Shown one piece after another: positions 9,769 through 19,430 of a stretch of 64,000 nucleotides of DNA. The notes below the pieces were generated by a model. It was not told where the DNA came from, searched no databases, and saw nothing but the letters and a program-made list of their open reading frames with translations. How positions within the stretch are numbered: the stretch's first letter is position 1; the number at the start of each line of letters is the position of its first letter. Position numbers and translations under genes: made by a program. The stretch is from assembly GCA_001898165.1 (NCBI GenBank), contig MKTD01000028.1:124001-188000 (forward strand), read 5' to 3'. The DNA is from Bacteroidia bacterium 43-41 (lineage in GTDB: Bacteria > Bacteroidota > Bacteroidia > Bacteroidales > Dysgonomonadaceae).

Positions 9769-10317
9769 ATGGAGTTTTTACGTATAGAGCAATCGGACAA
9801 GGGCAGGTGGAACAAGGTATGGGAATTGTATGAATCAAGCTTTCCTATTGCCGAAAGGCGGAAAGAGACAGACCACGTCAGGGCCTGTTCCGATCCGCAA
9901 TTTTATCCGTTATCGGCCTGGGAGGATGGCGAGCTAATCGGGTTGATGTTTTATTGGGAGTGGGACAGGTACCGGTATCTGGAATATTTGGCCATCAACC
10001 CCCAATTACGGGGACACGGTTTTGGTTCTCAATTGCTTCGTTACTTACGCGACTCCGACCACACCATCATCCTCGAAATAGATCCGCTGATAAACGAGTT
10101 ATCGGTAAGGCGGCTCCAATTTTACGAACGTGCCGGATTTACTCTCACGCCTTACCGGTTTGTACATCTGCCTTACCGCCTGGAAGGGCAACCCATTGAG
10201 TTGCTGATCCTCAGTTACCCGAAAATGATTACCAAAGAACAGCACAACAGTTTTTTGAAATTTCTGGGCAAGCACGTGATTTTGTATTGCGAAGGCTATC
10301 CGTTTGAGCAGCAGTAA
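9769..10317 (+). CDS. GNAT family N-acetyltransferase
   Basis: A 182-residue GNAT protein. Motif A, which binds the acetyl-CoA pyrophosphate, is INPQLRGHGFGSQLLRYL (RGxGxGxxL), preceded by the YRYLEYLAI strand. Motif B follows with RRLQFYERAGF. The substrate cannot be told. It is probably cotranscribed with the FrnE-type gene just upstream. Confidence 0.87.
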   Translation: MEFLRIEQSDKGRWNKVWELYESSFPIAERRKETDHVRACSDPQFYPLSAWEDGELIGLMFYWEWDRYRYLEYLAINPQLRGHGFGSQLLRYLRDSDHTIILEIDPLINELSVRRLQFYERAGFTLTPYRFVHLPYRLEGQPIELLILSYPKMITKEQHNSFLKFLGKHVILYCEGYPFEQQ

Positions 10318-10333
10318 CGGTATTCATTACACA

Positions 10334-10936
10334 TTAATGCAGCTCCGGAATAACCACCTCCAATGTAATGTTGATATTTTTGAATCCCATCTCCTGCAGA
10401 AGTGATTTTACTGCAAGTTCTGCCTGGTTATTGGCATCTTTCAGTACTCCTTGTTTCATAGCGTCCTGCCTCATCGTCTCTTTTTCTTCAATCAAGGCAT
10501 TGTTGTAATCCGATATTTTTATGGGATTGAATGCGTTATCGCTTTCATCGTAAACTTTCACGCTGTTTTCATCAATAACGATATCGAAAATCTGTGCGCG
10601 AGGCATTGAAACATGAACATTTGCACCGTTGATATTCACTTTTATTTTGCTGAAATCCACACCTGCCTTAAGATACCCGTTGTATTTCAGCAGAAAATAT
10701 TTATCGGTAAGCGGAACGCTGATGTTTAGTATTTTGAAGTTATCCTTAAATCCGATAACACCCGAGTAGCTATACTTAACGGTAGCCAGCTCCTGGATAT
10801 GAACAATTTTGCTAAGAACAGTAGAAGTGTCGTATCTCTTTTCCCGGGCTTCGTTCATTTTATTTATTCCCAGCAACAGCGCCAAAACGATTGTCGTACC
10901 CAGAAAGAAATAAGTTGAATAACTCGTTTTTTTCAT
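10334..10936 (-). CDS. DUF4230 domain-containing membrane-anchored protein
   Basis: A 200-residue protein with an N-terminal membrane segment (TYFFLGTTIVLALLLG, about residues 8-23) followed by the DUF4230 fold: VLSKIVHIQELATVKYSYSGVIGFKDN, then LKYNGYLKAGVDFSKIKVN and a C-terminal helical region (MRQDAMKQGVLKDANNQAE). Proteins of this family are anchored with the domain outside the cytoplasm; function is unknown. It lies 49 bases downstream of the PLP-enzyme gene start region and reads in the same direction. Confidence 0.85.
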   Translation of the reverse strand: MKKTSYSTYFFLGTTIVLALLLGINKMNEAREKRYDTSTVLSKIVHIQELATVKYSYSGVIGFKDNFKILNISVPLTDKYFLLKYNGYLKAGVDFSKIKVNINGANVHVSMPRAQIFDIVIDENSVKVYDESDNAFNPIKISDYNNALIEEKETMRQDAMKQGVLKDANNQAELAVKSLLQEMGFKNINITLEVVIPELH

Positions 10937-10985
10937 TGATCTTGTTTTTTATTTTTCCTTCATTTTCAGAGTAATGAAGTGCTTG

Positions 10986-12224
10986 CTAATGTAGCTCCAA
11001 AGCCTGCCTGATATCTTCAAAAAGCGAATCTGCACTCTCCAGGCCCACCGATAACCGTATGGTTTTATCACTTATATCCATAGCCTCTCTCTGAACTTGG
11101 GAAAAATTTCCGTAAATAGTGCTGGCAGGATGAATAGCAAGGCTTTTGTTATCGAATAAATTTGTCGCCCGCCGTATCATTTTCAGGTTATCCAGAAATT
11201 GGAAACAGGCATCTTTCGATGCCAGGCCGAACGTCAGCATCGCTCCCGGATTCTCACCGAATTGGCGGCAACTTACTTCGTAAAACGGGTTTCCAGGCAG
11301 TCCCGGATAGTTGACCGATTCAATACTTTTCAACTTCTGTAAACGTTTTGCCAGTTCAAGACATGTACGGCTTTGCCTTTCGTAGCGCAGATGCAATGTT
11401 TCAAGTCCGATTGTCTGCAGATGCGCTGTCCCCGGATTCATGTATGCCCCAAAATTCCGGTGAATTTCCTTGCGCAGTTTATAATTAAACGCATAATTCT
11501 TATGAACTTTAGCCAGTTCGTTGAGGCTTTTATTTTTTGTCCAGTCAAAAGTGGCATAATCGACAATAAGCCCGCCTATGCTGGTAGCACCACCCGATAT
11601 ATATTTTGTGCTGGAGACCACTTCCACATCTATCCCGAAACTTCCGGCTTTAAAAACAGAAAAAGAGACCAAGGTCGTATCCGCGATCAACGGTATGTTC
11701 TTTTCATGCGCTAACTCACTTATAACGGAGAGGTCAGCAACCTCCATTTGCGGATTGGTGATAATCTCTAAAAATATTCCGCACGTATTTTCGTCGATAT
11801 TCTCAAGGATCTCCTTTTCGCTCGTTAAATCACAGAATCGAACCTCTACGCCAAAGGTTCTCAGTGTATTTGCAAAAAAAGAATAGGTGTTCCCGAACAA
11901 ATGGGGCGAAGTGACAATATTGGCCCCGTTGTACGCAATAGACATGAATACGTTACTAACGGCCGCCATTCCCGAGTTGAGAGCCGTAACATTAAAAGCT
12001 CCGGTAATCTGTTTCACCCGTTCTTCAAAGTAATGAACGGTGGGATTCGAAATCCGCGAATAGGTGTGATCCGTTGTCTTCCCGCAAAATGCCGCCTCCA
12101 TGTCCGAAGCGCTTTTAAACTCGTATGCGGCAGCATTATAAACCGGCATAGAAAGGGAACCATAAACGTCCGGCTTGGGATAAGGAACATTGAGTAAATA
12201 ATCTTCAAAATCTAAATCATCCAT
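10986..12224 (-). CDS. Cys/Met metabolism PLP-dependent enzyme (gamma-synthase/sulfhydrylase type)
   Basis: A 412-residue trans-sulfuration enzyme of the cystathionine gamma-synthase/O-acylhomoserine sulfhydrylase family. Visible are YSRISNPTV near residue 55, the SGMAAVSNVF loop, the aspartate that contacts PLP nitrogen (IADTTLVS) and the Schiff-base lysine in VVSSTKYISGGATSIGG. The C-terminal TIRLSVGLESADSLFEDI is typical. These enzymes use O-acylhomoserine to make cystathionine or homocysteine, or cleave cystathionine or methionine. Members cannot be told apart safely by eye, so no symbol is given. It stands alone between DUF4230 and a glycosyltransferase. Confidence 0.9.
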   Translation of the reverse strand: MDDLDFEDYLLNVPYPKPDVYGSLSMPVYNAAAYEFKSASDMEAAFCGKTTDHTYSRISNPTVHYFEERVKQITGAFNVTALNSGMAAVSNVFMSIAYNGANIVTSPHLFGNTYSFFANTLRTFGVEVRFCDLTSEKEILENIDENTCGIFLEIITNPQMEVADLSVISELAHEKNIPLIADTTLVSFSVFKAGSFGIDVEVVSSTKYISGGATSIGGLIVDYATFDWTKNKSLNELAKVHKNYAFNYKLRKEIHRNFGAYMNPGTAHLQTIGLETLHLRYERQSRTCLELAKRLQKLKSIESVNYPGLPGNPFYEVSCRQFGENPGAMLTFGLASKDACFQFLDNLKMIRRATNLFDNKSLAIHPASTIYGNFSQVQREAMDISDKTIRLSVGLESADSLFEDIRQALELH

Positions 12225-12277
12225 CTCTTCAGAATTTAAGGCTACAAAGATACAAAAATGATACGGTCAACTTGAAA

Positions 12278-13528
12278 TTAGCCCGAAACAAAATCAGAAA
12301 GTACTTTTTGATAAAGCTCAGCCACTCTTTCCGCTTTTTCATCCCAGGAAAATTTTTGTTGCAGAGATTTACAATTCAGTGACAACTCTTCCAATAGTTC
12401 ACGATCATCAAATAGCGCATTTAATTGTTCGGCAAAATCAATAGTTGATTTTTCAGGGTTTGTGAGTGGAATTTTACGTCCGACAGTTTTATCGATTACT
12501 GCTCCAAAGCCGCAGGCATCGAAACACAATACGGGTAAACGATTACTTATAGCCTCTAATACGACGGTAGAAGTATCTTCACTTACGCTTGTAAAGAAGA
12601 AAAGCTGTGCTTCACGCATAGCTTGCTGTACGATTGCATGAGGTTTGTTGCCGTGCCATACTACCTGATCAGAGATGCTCAAGCTTGTAGCAAGCTGTTT
12701 TGCATCACTTTCCTGAAGCTCATCTCCCTGTCCATAAACATTTAGAATGATTTGTTTATTGTTTGTTGCCGCCAAAGCTCTCAATGCCAACGGCAACTGT
12801 TTGCGAAAATCGAATTTTCCAACCCACATCACGTTAAAATCCTCACTGTAGAATCTTTTCGTTGGAACATTGTCTGTAATAAAACAACCGGTTTCCGGAA
12901 TTAGGACAGACTCCGTCTGCTTGTATTTTTTTATGGCACGATACGAATCAGGTATGGAACTAATTAACAGATTAGCCCGTTTCATCGCTTTATCCACCCG
13001 GACATCATACTTGATCTGGAATTTATTGATGAAATTTTTCAAACGGATAAAAAGCCGCATCTTTAGTCCTGCTCCCTGCAGGTATGCGACAGGAAATTGC
13101 TTTAGGCCTCCTATAGGGCCCCATACAAAGGGAATACCCTCTATTTTCCACAAGTAACCCGGCTCTCTGAACCCAATCATATTCAATTGATGCAAAATAT
13201 CTATCTTGTGTTCGGCAATAATCTGCTCTGCCATTTGGAGCGTTTTCTTTTGCCAGTTTTTATAATGAGTATAAAACCTCCAGTCGCCCTGTTTTTCACA
13301 CATTTCTCTTGCTTTCCCCGATATCGGATTGTAATAAAAATGCATATTTTCGGCCTGAGGTAAAGTTGCGAGGACAGCCTCTATCCTCTCCCGGAATTCC
13401 CCTTCACTAATGATATATAATTCACAGTGTTTGGCTAAATACACGCACCAGTTCCAACCCATACCGGGTTCACTACCCCTATCAGGTGAACAGGCGTAAG
13501 CGTTAATGAGGACTTTTATCTTTCCCAT
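12278..13528 (-). CDS. Glycosyltransferase family 4 (GT-B fold)
   Basis: A 416-residue GT-B glycosyltransferase. The N-terminal half starts KVLINAYACSPDRGSEPGMGWNW, a signature of a Bacteroidetes GT4 subgroup. The C-terminal half has the nucleotide-sugar site FTSVSEDTSTVVLEAISNRLPVLCFDACG (E-x7-E type). A start at 13546 would add MQVNYK; the methionine at 13528 fits the family better. It is the last of three minus-strand genes facing away from the exopolysaccharide operon and probably decorates the same or another surface glycan. Confidence 0.88.
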   Translation of the reverse strand: MGKIKVLINAYACSPDRGSEPGMGWNWCVYLAKHCELYIISEGEFRERIEAVLATLPQAENMHFYYNPISGKAREMCEKQGDWRFYTHYKNWQKKTLQMAEQIIAEHKIDILHQLNMIGFREPGYLWKIEGIPFVWGPIGGLKQFPVAYLQGAGLKMRLFIRLKNFINKFQIKYDVRVDKAMKRANLLISSIPDSYRAIKKYKQTESVLIPETGCFITDNVPTKRFYSEDFNVMWVGKFDFRKQLPLALRALAATNNKQIILNVYGQGDELQESDAKQLATSLSISDQVVWHGNKPHAIVQQAMREAQLFFFTSVSEDTSTVVLEAISNRLPVLCFDACGFGAVIDKTVGRKIPLTNPEKSTIDFAEQLNALFDDRELLEELSLNCKSLQQKFSWDEKAERVAELYQKVLSDFVSG

Positions 13529-13585
13529 TTTGTAATTGACTTGCAATGAATAAACTGTAAAATCAGCTTTTTCCGGGTATGTGAT

Positions 13586-14023
13586 TTACTTTACTCTGTG
13601 GCCTTTCAGCTGATACGTGTTACCATAAGGTGTTTCATCGTCCTCAAACTGTATCTCAAGATAAATACTGTCGGAATTAATTATTTTCCCGTTAAAAACT
13701 TTTACACCAATTCTGTAGGAGCAATGTTCACAAATGGATTTTTGCGTCTCAAAAGTTCCGTTCTCGTGATTTGCAGAAACTTTAACCTGAAAATTCCAAA
13801 AATATTTGGAAGTATCGTTGATTGTGACAGAATCCGTTTTCGACGGAAAATCACTGGAAATTAGTAATGGAAATATCCCGTGAATAGGAGTATTGTCTAT
13901 GTAAGCCATAACCTCCCATTCTCCATTTAAAGAACTGGTTAGCGCTATTTTTTCTTCATCCTTCTCGCATGATGTAATAACAGCTGCTACCATCAACAAA
14001 ATTACATATATTATCTTATTCAT
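13586..14023 (-). CDS. Lipid-binding (Lipid_bd-like) putative outer-surface lipoprotein
   Basis: A 145-residue protein with a lipoprotein signal peptide: hydrophobic IIYVILLMVAAVITS followed by Cys19 in a TSCEKDEE context. The mature part resembles the small Bacteroidetes lipid-binding/lipocalin-like family: SLNGEWEVMAYIDN, then a YFWNFQVKVSANHENGTF strand pair and a C-terminal strand ending in TYQLKGHRVK. Function is unknown. It lies between a glycosyltransferase gene and a T9SS cargo gene on the same strand with short gaps, suggesting one unit. Confidence 0.7.
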   Translation of the reverse strand: MNKIIYVILLMVAAVITSCEKDEEKIALTSSLNGEWEVMAYIDNTPIHGIFPLLISSDFPSKTDSVTINDTSKYFWNFQVKVSANHENGTFETQKSICEHCSYRIGVKVFNGKIINSDSIYLEIQFEDDETPYGNTYQLKGHRVK

Positions 14024-14046
14024 CTGTTCTCCGGCCTCCGCTTAAA

Positions 14047-15309
14047 TTATTTAATGACTATTTGTTTTATTTGCAATCGGTCATCGCTTTCCACCTTCAC
14101 GATATATGTTCCGGATGGTATTGTCCTGTCAATCGTAGTGTGATAACCTATTACAGGTATGCTGAGTATCTTTTGTCCGTTTTGATTTAAGACCGATATA
14201 GTTGCGGAAGAAGATATTAAGCCTTTACAATTTGCACATATACGATCGAACGTATCTTTATAAATACTTATGGAGGGATCCGGCACTACTACCTCATCGG
14301 GTTTTTCACCGGGTTTCGGCTCCGTCGTTATCCTTGCCCTCCCGATAATTTGTTCGGGAAGTATGGCCGGCGACAGGGTTGGATCATCTCTGTTTGTTTC
14401 TATACCGGCTACCGGCTCAATGTTTTTATAAATCCACCAGCTGTTTTTTGAATAACCGTCTTTATTCGTGAAATTAACGCTGTTATTGGCTATGGTGATG
14501 TTAAAAGATTTTCCCAATTGTTCCTCATACCAATTACACCCGATAATGGCAACATTAGTAAAATAATTTTTCTTTCCGTACACTTTATTGTTCCTCAATG
14601 TTATATTATTACCGCCGGCAACGGCAATTCCATATTGCCCGGGATCTACTAAGATGTTATCTTCAGCTATTTGATAAGAACCGCCAATGTCTCCTAAAAT
14701 AATTCCGCCCCCCGACGGCGACGGACCACCGCCTCTTATCCAGTTTCCTTTCACCGTTATCGGACTTTGAGGCGTACCGTTTGATTGGTTTACATTAATA
14801 AGATCACCGGGTGAACTTTCTCCAAAAATATTTTCCGAAACATTGTAGCTAACACTGTTTCCGGCACCATTTACCCTGTCAAACAAAACAACAAACCCGT
14901 TGTTGGTATCATTGCTATTCTTTAAAAGCCCTCCCACATTTTTCACATCGTTGTAATCAAACCTTACTCCCTGCGAATTATGTGCGGTTAGAGCAGTATG
15001 CACGTTTTCAAACCAATTATCTATAATTGTAATATTCTTGCAATTATCCAGATAAATGCCCCTTTTTGACGAAGAACTGAATTTATTGTTCTTTATAACC
15101 ACGTTTTCGCAGCTATACAGGGCAATAATATCCTTTTCACTGTTTGAAAACTCCAGCCCTTCAATCACAAAATTACTTTTGCCTACGTGCTGTATGGCCG
15201 GAGCCTTGATGTATGCCCCTGTATATCTGGAGCCTTGCCCGTAAGATAAATGAGCGGCAAAACATAAGAACATTATATTCAGCGCTATGATTTTTAGACT
15301 TTTTTTCAT
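14047..15309 (-). CDS. Right-handed beta-helix protein with type IX secretion sorting domain
   Basis: A 420-residue exported protein. An N-terminal signal peptide (IIALNIMFLCFAAHLSYG) is followed by parallel beta-helix repeats about residues 30-290 with Asn/Val ladders such as NVVIKNNKF, NITIIDNWF and NITLRNNKVYG. A linker leads to a Por-type C-terminal sorting domain (ATISVLNQNGQKILS to TYIVKVESDDRLQIKQIVIK). Such domains send proteins through the type IX system to the cell surface. The beta-helix suggests polysaccharide binding or lyase-like activity, but catalytic residues are not identified. A start at 15345 is possible; M at 15309 gives a standard signal peptide. Confidence 0.87.
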   Translation of the reverse strand: MKKSLKIIALNIMFLCFAAHLSYGQGSRYTGAYIKAPAIQHVGKSNFVIEGLEFSNSEKDIIALYSCENVVIKNNKFSSSSKRGIYLDNCKNITIIDNWFENVHTALTAHNSQGVRFDYNDVKNVGGLLKNSNDTNNGFVVLFDRVNGAGNSVSYNVSENIFGESSPGDLINVNQSNGTPQSPITVKGNWIRGGGPSPSGGGIILGDIGGSYQIAEDNILVDPGQYGIAVAGGNNITLRNNKVYGKKNYFTNVAIIGCNWYEEQLGKSFNITIANNSVNFTNKDGYSKNSWWIYKNIEPVAGIETNRDDPTLSPAILPEQIIGRARITTEPKPGEKPDEVVVPDPSISIYKDTFDRICANCKGLISSSATISVLNQNGQKILSIPVIGYHTTIDRTIPSGTYIVKVESDDRLQIKQIVIK

Positions 15310-15345
15310 TGAATACCTTTTGATTTTACTTATTATTCGCATCAT

Positions 15346-15976
15346 ACGATACAGAAAATATAAAATTAAGAATAAAGATTATATTAAATGATTAATCACG
15401 TTACAAAATTACGTACAAATTTTCTATTATAGTGCTAAATTACAACCAAATAACACAATTTACACACAATTAGACATTGTTACTCTTTATTAACAATGCG
15501 TCTTTTTTACTACTTATATTTTTCCATTTAGAGTCGGTTTATATTGTTTTTTATACACTTCCCTGCTATTGGCATTTTGCAGTGATATTTCGTGTTTATA
15601 TATAATATTTTGTAAGTGAAAATTGAATTAATTAGGATAATTGGAGCATTTTTTTGTCAGGCAATTAACTAAATTAGATAAAAAAAACAAGATTCAAAGA
15701 AATAAGTAAAAAAATACGCAATTTACAAGAAAACTATTATTTAATTGATTGTATGTATTTTAACGGAACAGTATAAAATCCTTACCCGAAATACTCACCC
15801 ATTTCCTCCTCACTATTTTGTATGTTTTGTACATAAAAGCTTTTTTAAAATATACATCTCATTCTTAATGGATTGTAAATTCATTTTGCCTGTGTAGTTA
15901 TAATTTAACAATAAAATTAATCCGGAAATACAAAAAAATGTTCATATAGTCCTAACATCTCCCCTCCTTTCTTTCT
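15346..15976. other. AT-rich non-coding stretch between divergent genes
   Basis: About 630 bases with very high A+T and no plausible coding frame. It separates the minus-strand beta-helix gene from the plus-strand exopolysaccharide operon and must hold both promoters. It contains several T-tracts, but no repeat longer than chance was recognised. Confidence 0.6.
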
Positions 15977-16168
15977 TAATTTTGCCTGCAGTGCAAACAA
16001 GTTTTTTTTAATTGTCGCACCAACTAATGTTTAACATAAAGCTTCTGCTTAAAGCAGAAAGTTGTTCTGAAAGTCTGAAAAAAATTTCAATCGATAGCTG
16101 CAAACTGCGGGTATCTGTTTGATGATACGAATAAAGAAAGATGATTCAGCTAAATTAAAAATCACAGT
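15977..16168 (+). promoter_or_regulatory. Probable promoter and hairpin-rich leader of the exopolysaccharide operon
   Basis: TAATTTTG at 15977-15984 matches the TAnnTTTG consensus, but no TTG is well placed upstream. If used, it gives a leader of nearly 180 bases before the first gene at 16169. The leader contains a TTCTGC/GCAGAA hairpin (16043-16059) and a GTATC/GATAC hairpin (16111-16128). Long leaders are usual in Bacteroides capsule operons, where UpxY/NusG-like antiterminators act, but no such gene is in this window. Confidence 0.4.
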
Positions 16169-16972
16169 ATGAAAAAAAACAGTTATTTGCTTATCCTCAT
16201 AGCCGGGTTGACTATTTCGTGTTCTACGGTAACAGACATAGCCTATTTTCCTCAATTCGATAAAGAAATAAATACCGTCAACGAAACACTGTATAATGTC
16301 CGCATAAAGCCAAAAGATTTACTGTCAATTACCGTGGTAAGCAGTGAACCTGAGGCTTCCAGAAGATATAATCTTTTTACACCGCAAATACAGGAACTCA
16401 CAAGATCACTTAATTCGCAACCCACAATCCAAAGTTATTTAGTTGATAACGACGGAAATATCGAGCTTCCTATACTGGGAATCCTAAATGTGAAAGGGCT
16501 GAATACGAAAGAGCTGGAATCACTTATTGAGAAACGGCTAAAGCCATTTTTTACTGAAGAGATGCCAATCATTACCATTCGCATTTTAAATTATTCGGTA
16601 AACGTTTTAGGCGAAGTACTCCGTCCGGGAAAATTTGAGACTACCAACGAACGGATGACCATTTTTGAAGGATTGGCATTAGCAGGTGATATGACTATTT
16701 ACGGCAGGCGTGATAATGTAAAAGTACTGCGCGAAGATGTGAATGGGGAGAGAAAAATTTACACAGTAAACCTCAGCGATAAAAATGTTTTCAATTCTCC
16801 CGCTTATTTCCTGGAACAGAACGATGTTGTGTATGTGGAACCCAATCAGTCGAGGGCTAATTCGTCAAAGTACGGTGCTGCTGAAACTTATCGAATATCA
16901 ACATTGTCCGTTTTGATTTCATTAGCCACTTTGGCAGCCACGATCTACAGTATCACCCGAATCACCAGATAA
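16169..16972 (+). CDS. Polysaccharide export outer-membrane lipoprotein (Wza family)
   Basis: A 267-residue lipoprotein: signal peptide SYLLILIAGLTIS with the lipidation Cys at position 18 (SCSTV). The poly-export domain covers about residues 40-130 (VRIKPKDLLSITVVSSEPEASRRYN ... GNIELPILGILNVKGL). An SLBB-like domain follows (VNVLGEVLRPGKFE ... DNVKVLRED), then a C-terminal hydrophobic helix (STLSVLISLATLAATIYSI). It would form the outer-membrane exit channel for the polysaccharide, working with the Wzc-type kinase encoded 45 bases downstream. It is the first gene of the operon. Confidence 0.93.
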   Translation: MKKNSYLLILIAGLTISCSTVTDIAYFPQFDKEINTVNETLYNVRIKPKDLLSITVVSSEPEASRRYNLFTPQIQELTRSLNSQPTIQSYLVDNDGNIELPILGILNVKGLNTKELESLIEKRLKPFFTEEMPIITIRILNYSVNVLGEVLRPGKFETTNERMTIFEGLALAGDMTIYGRRDNVKVLREDVNGERKIYTVNLSDKNVFNSPAYFLEQNDVVYVEPNQSRANSSKYGAAETYRISTLSVLISLATLAATIYSITRITR

Positions 16973-17017
16973 TTGAATACTTTATCAATATAATATTATA
17001 TAAACAAAATATAAATA

Positions 17018-19405
17018 ATGAAGAATTACTCCGAAGTGGAAGAAGAATACAGTATGCTTGCTGAAAAACCGATTGACGTCGTGGGCATATTGATGAAGTA
17101 TCTCTCTTACTGGAAATGGTTTTTAATTTCCATATTCGCCTGTATTACCATTGCCGCAATCTATCTTTTTTACGCGTTACCGCAGTTTAAGGTAGAGACC
17201 TCAATTTTATTTAAAGACGATCGAAGAGGAGGCGGGGCTTCTGAAATGAACGTATTTAAGGAGATGGGTATTGTAACACAAAAGAACAACGTGGACAATG
17301 AGATTGAGATTTTAAAAAAATCATTAATTGTAGAGAGTGTTGTGAGAAAACTCGGGATTTATGCATCATATACAGAGATAAAACCATTTAAAATTGCTCA
17401 GATAACAGGATTGGATAAATTTATCCCCGGGTTTCCAAAACGAAAAACGAGAATTTTATACGGAGATGAAACTCCTGTTCTTATAAATATACCCGAAAAT
17501 GTACTTAATAATTTAGAAAAAAATATCGTTTTCGATGTAATGGCAGAGCCGACCGGCAACTACGAGTTTTCCGGCTCCTATAACGATAAAAAGTACCATA
17601 TAAAAGCAACATCATCAGATAGTGTGGTCATTTTTCCGTTCGGCAGTTTACAAATGAAAGAACGCAAGATAAAACCGGCAGAAAGCATGTCTGTAAGGGT
17701 GGAAATTCAACATCCCATGAATGTTGCCGCCCGATATCTGAATTCATTGAAAATAGAGCTGACTTCAAAAAACTCGTCTGTGGCAAATCTTGCTTTGACC
17801 TGCCCAAACGGAATGTTGGGAAGGGATTTCCTAAAAGAATACATCGATACCTATAACGAACAGGGGATAAGGGACCAGATTGAACTTGCCGATAAAACGT
17901 CGCAGCTTATTGATGAACATCTGTCGAAACTGAGTGATGAGCTTAGTTCTGTGGAAACGCAGGTACAGGACTTCAAACAATCGCAAGGATTAACCGATAT
18001 CTCCTCACAGGCAGATGTTTACAATGCACAAATGGCCAATGTCGGACAAATGAAAACAGAGGTAGAAACTCAATATGCGATTGTTTCAAACCTGAACAGT
18101 TATGTGCAGGGAATAAGCAATCACAACCAACTTATTCCCGCAAACTCCGGGATCAACAGTACCGCTTTAACTGCTCAGATTAATGCCTATAATGATTTGG
18201 TTTTAGAACGGAACAAGCTTTCACGTATTGCTTCAGGCAGCAATCAATCCATGATTGACCTGAATAACCGGATAGAATCCACGTTCAATTCCGTAAAATC
18301 GGGCCTGCAGAACGAAAAGAATAATCTGGAAATTCAACAACGCGATATTTCTGCTATGTATTATCAGAATAACGCGCGGATAAGAGCCATCCCCCGCCAG
18401 GAACGGGTCTATTTCGACATAAAACGCCAGCAAAATATCAAAGAAGAATTGTTTCTCTACCTCCTTCAGAAGAAAGAGGAAAAATACATGAATATGGCTT
18501 CGGTTGAACCAAATTCCAAACTGGTAGATAATATACGTATTTTGGGTGAAGTGTCGCCAAACAAAAAAATAGTCGGATTATTGTTTTTGGCAATTGGGCT
18601 GATTATACCGATTGCAAGCATTAAGATAAAAGATTTGTTACGTTATCAGATCAGCAACAAAGAAGAGCTGGAGGCGCTGACCTCGGTGCCTGTTTTAGGC
18701 GAAATCCCTCAGATTTCTCACACCGAACATGTCGTTATCAAAGAAAACAACAACGACAATTTCAGTGAGATGATGAGGCTGTTGAGAGCCAATCTGTTAT
18801 TCATCATCGACAGTAAGGAGAAAAAGGTAATCAATATGCTGTCAAGCATCAGTGGCGACGGGAAAACATTCATTACCATCAATATGGCTATGAGTTTAGC
18901 CCTGCTCGATAAAAAGGTGTTGATTATTGAACTCGACATCCGTAAACCCAGGCTGTCGGAATATCTCGGAATAGACAATAAAAAAGGAATTACCCTGTAT
19001 CTGTCCGGGAACCTGAACAAAGAAGAACTGGTGAAACCCTTGGATATTCATCCTAATTTATCTGTTATTACGGCCGGATCCATCCCACCCAATCCCAACG
19101 AATTATTGGCTAAACCATTGTTGGATGAGCTGGTCAGTGACCTGCGAAATGATTTTGATTATATCATTATAGATACAGCACCTGTGGGTGTGGTTTCCGA
19201 TAGTTTTTTACTGAATCGCCTTGCCGATGTAAACCTTTATGTGGTCCGTGCAAATCATACGCCTAAAAAGTACATTGAAGAAGCGGAAATGTACTTCAAG
19301 GAAAATAAACTTACCCGAATGTACTTCGTCCTGAACTCGGTAAACATGAACGCCATTGCATATCGTTACGGATATGGCAAAAAATATGGATACGGATATG
19401 CATAA
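17018..19405 (+). CDS. Polysaccharide co-polymerase/tyrosine autokinase (Wzc type)
   Basis: A 795-residue inner-membrane protein. A Wzz domain with membrane helix 1 (about 35-57) and a periplasmic coiled-coil region (about 270-470) lead to membrane helix 2 (about 515-535) and a cytoplasmic BY-kinase. Walker A is SGDGKT near residue 611, Walker A' is IIELDIRKPRL, and Walker B is IIIDTAPVGVVSD. The C-terminal 15 residues carry six tyrosines (AYRYGYGKKYGYGYA), the autophosphorylation cluster. Cycling phosphorylation controls chain length and export through the Wza-type channel encoded upstream. Confidence 0.95.
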   Translation: MKNYSEVEEEYSMLAEKPIDVVGILMKYLSYWKWFLISIFACITIAAIYLFYALPQFKVETSILFKDDRRGGGASEMNVFKEMGIVTQKNNVDNEIEILKKSLIVESVVRKLGIYASYTEIKPFKIAQITGLDKFIPGFPKRKTRILYGDETPVLINIPENVLNNLEKNIVFDVMAEPTGNYEFSGSYNDKKYHIKATSSDSVVIFPFGSLQMKERKIKPAESMSVRVEIQHPMNVAARYLNSLKIELTSKNSSVANLALTCPNGMLGRDFLKEYIDTYNEQGIRDQIELADKTSQLIDEHLSKLSDELSSVETQVQDFKQSQGLTDISSQADVYNAQMANVGQMKTEVETQYAIVSNLNSYVQGISNHNQLIPANSGINSTALTAQINAYNDLVLERNKLSRIASGSNQSMIDLNNRIESTFNSVKSGLQNEKNNLEIQQRDISAMYYQNNARIRAIPRQERVYFDIKRQQNIKEELFLYLLQKKEEKYMNMASVEPNSKLVDNIRILGEVSPNKKIVGLLFLAIGLIIPIASIKIKDLLRYQISNKEELEALTSVPVLGEIPQISHTEHVVIKENNNDNFSEMMRLLRANLLFIIDSKEKKVINMLSSISGDGKTFITINMAMSLALLDKKVLIIELDIRKPRLSEYLGIDNKKGITLYLSGNLNKEELVKPLDIHPNLSVITAGSIPPNPNELLAKPLLDELVSDLRNDFDYIIIDTAPVGVVSDSFLLNRLADVNLYVVRANHTPKKYIEEAEMYFKENKLTRMYFVLNSVNMNAIAYRYGYGKKYGYGYA

Positions 19406-19430
19406 AAATTTATAGTAAAACAAACATGCA

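Noticed and set aside
19370-19402. Short tandem repeat at the end of the wzc-type gene
   Set aside because: The repeats encode the normal tyrosine-rich autophosphorylation tail rather than a phase-variable tract.
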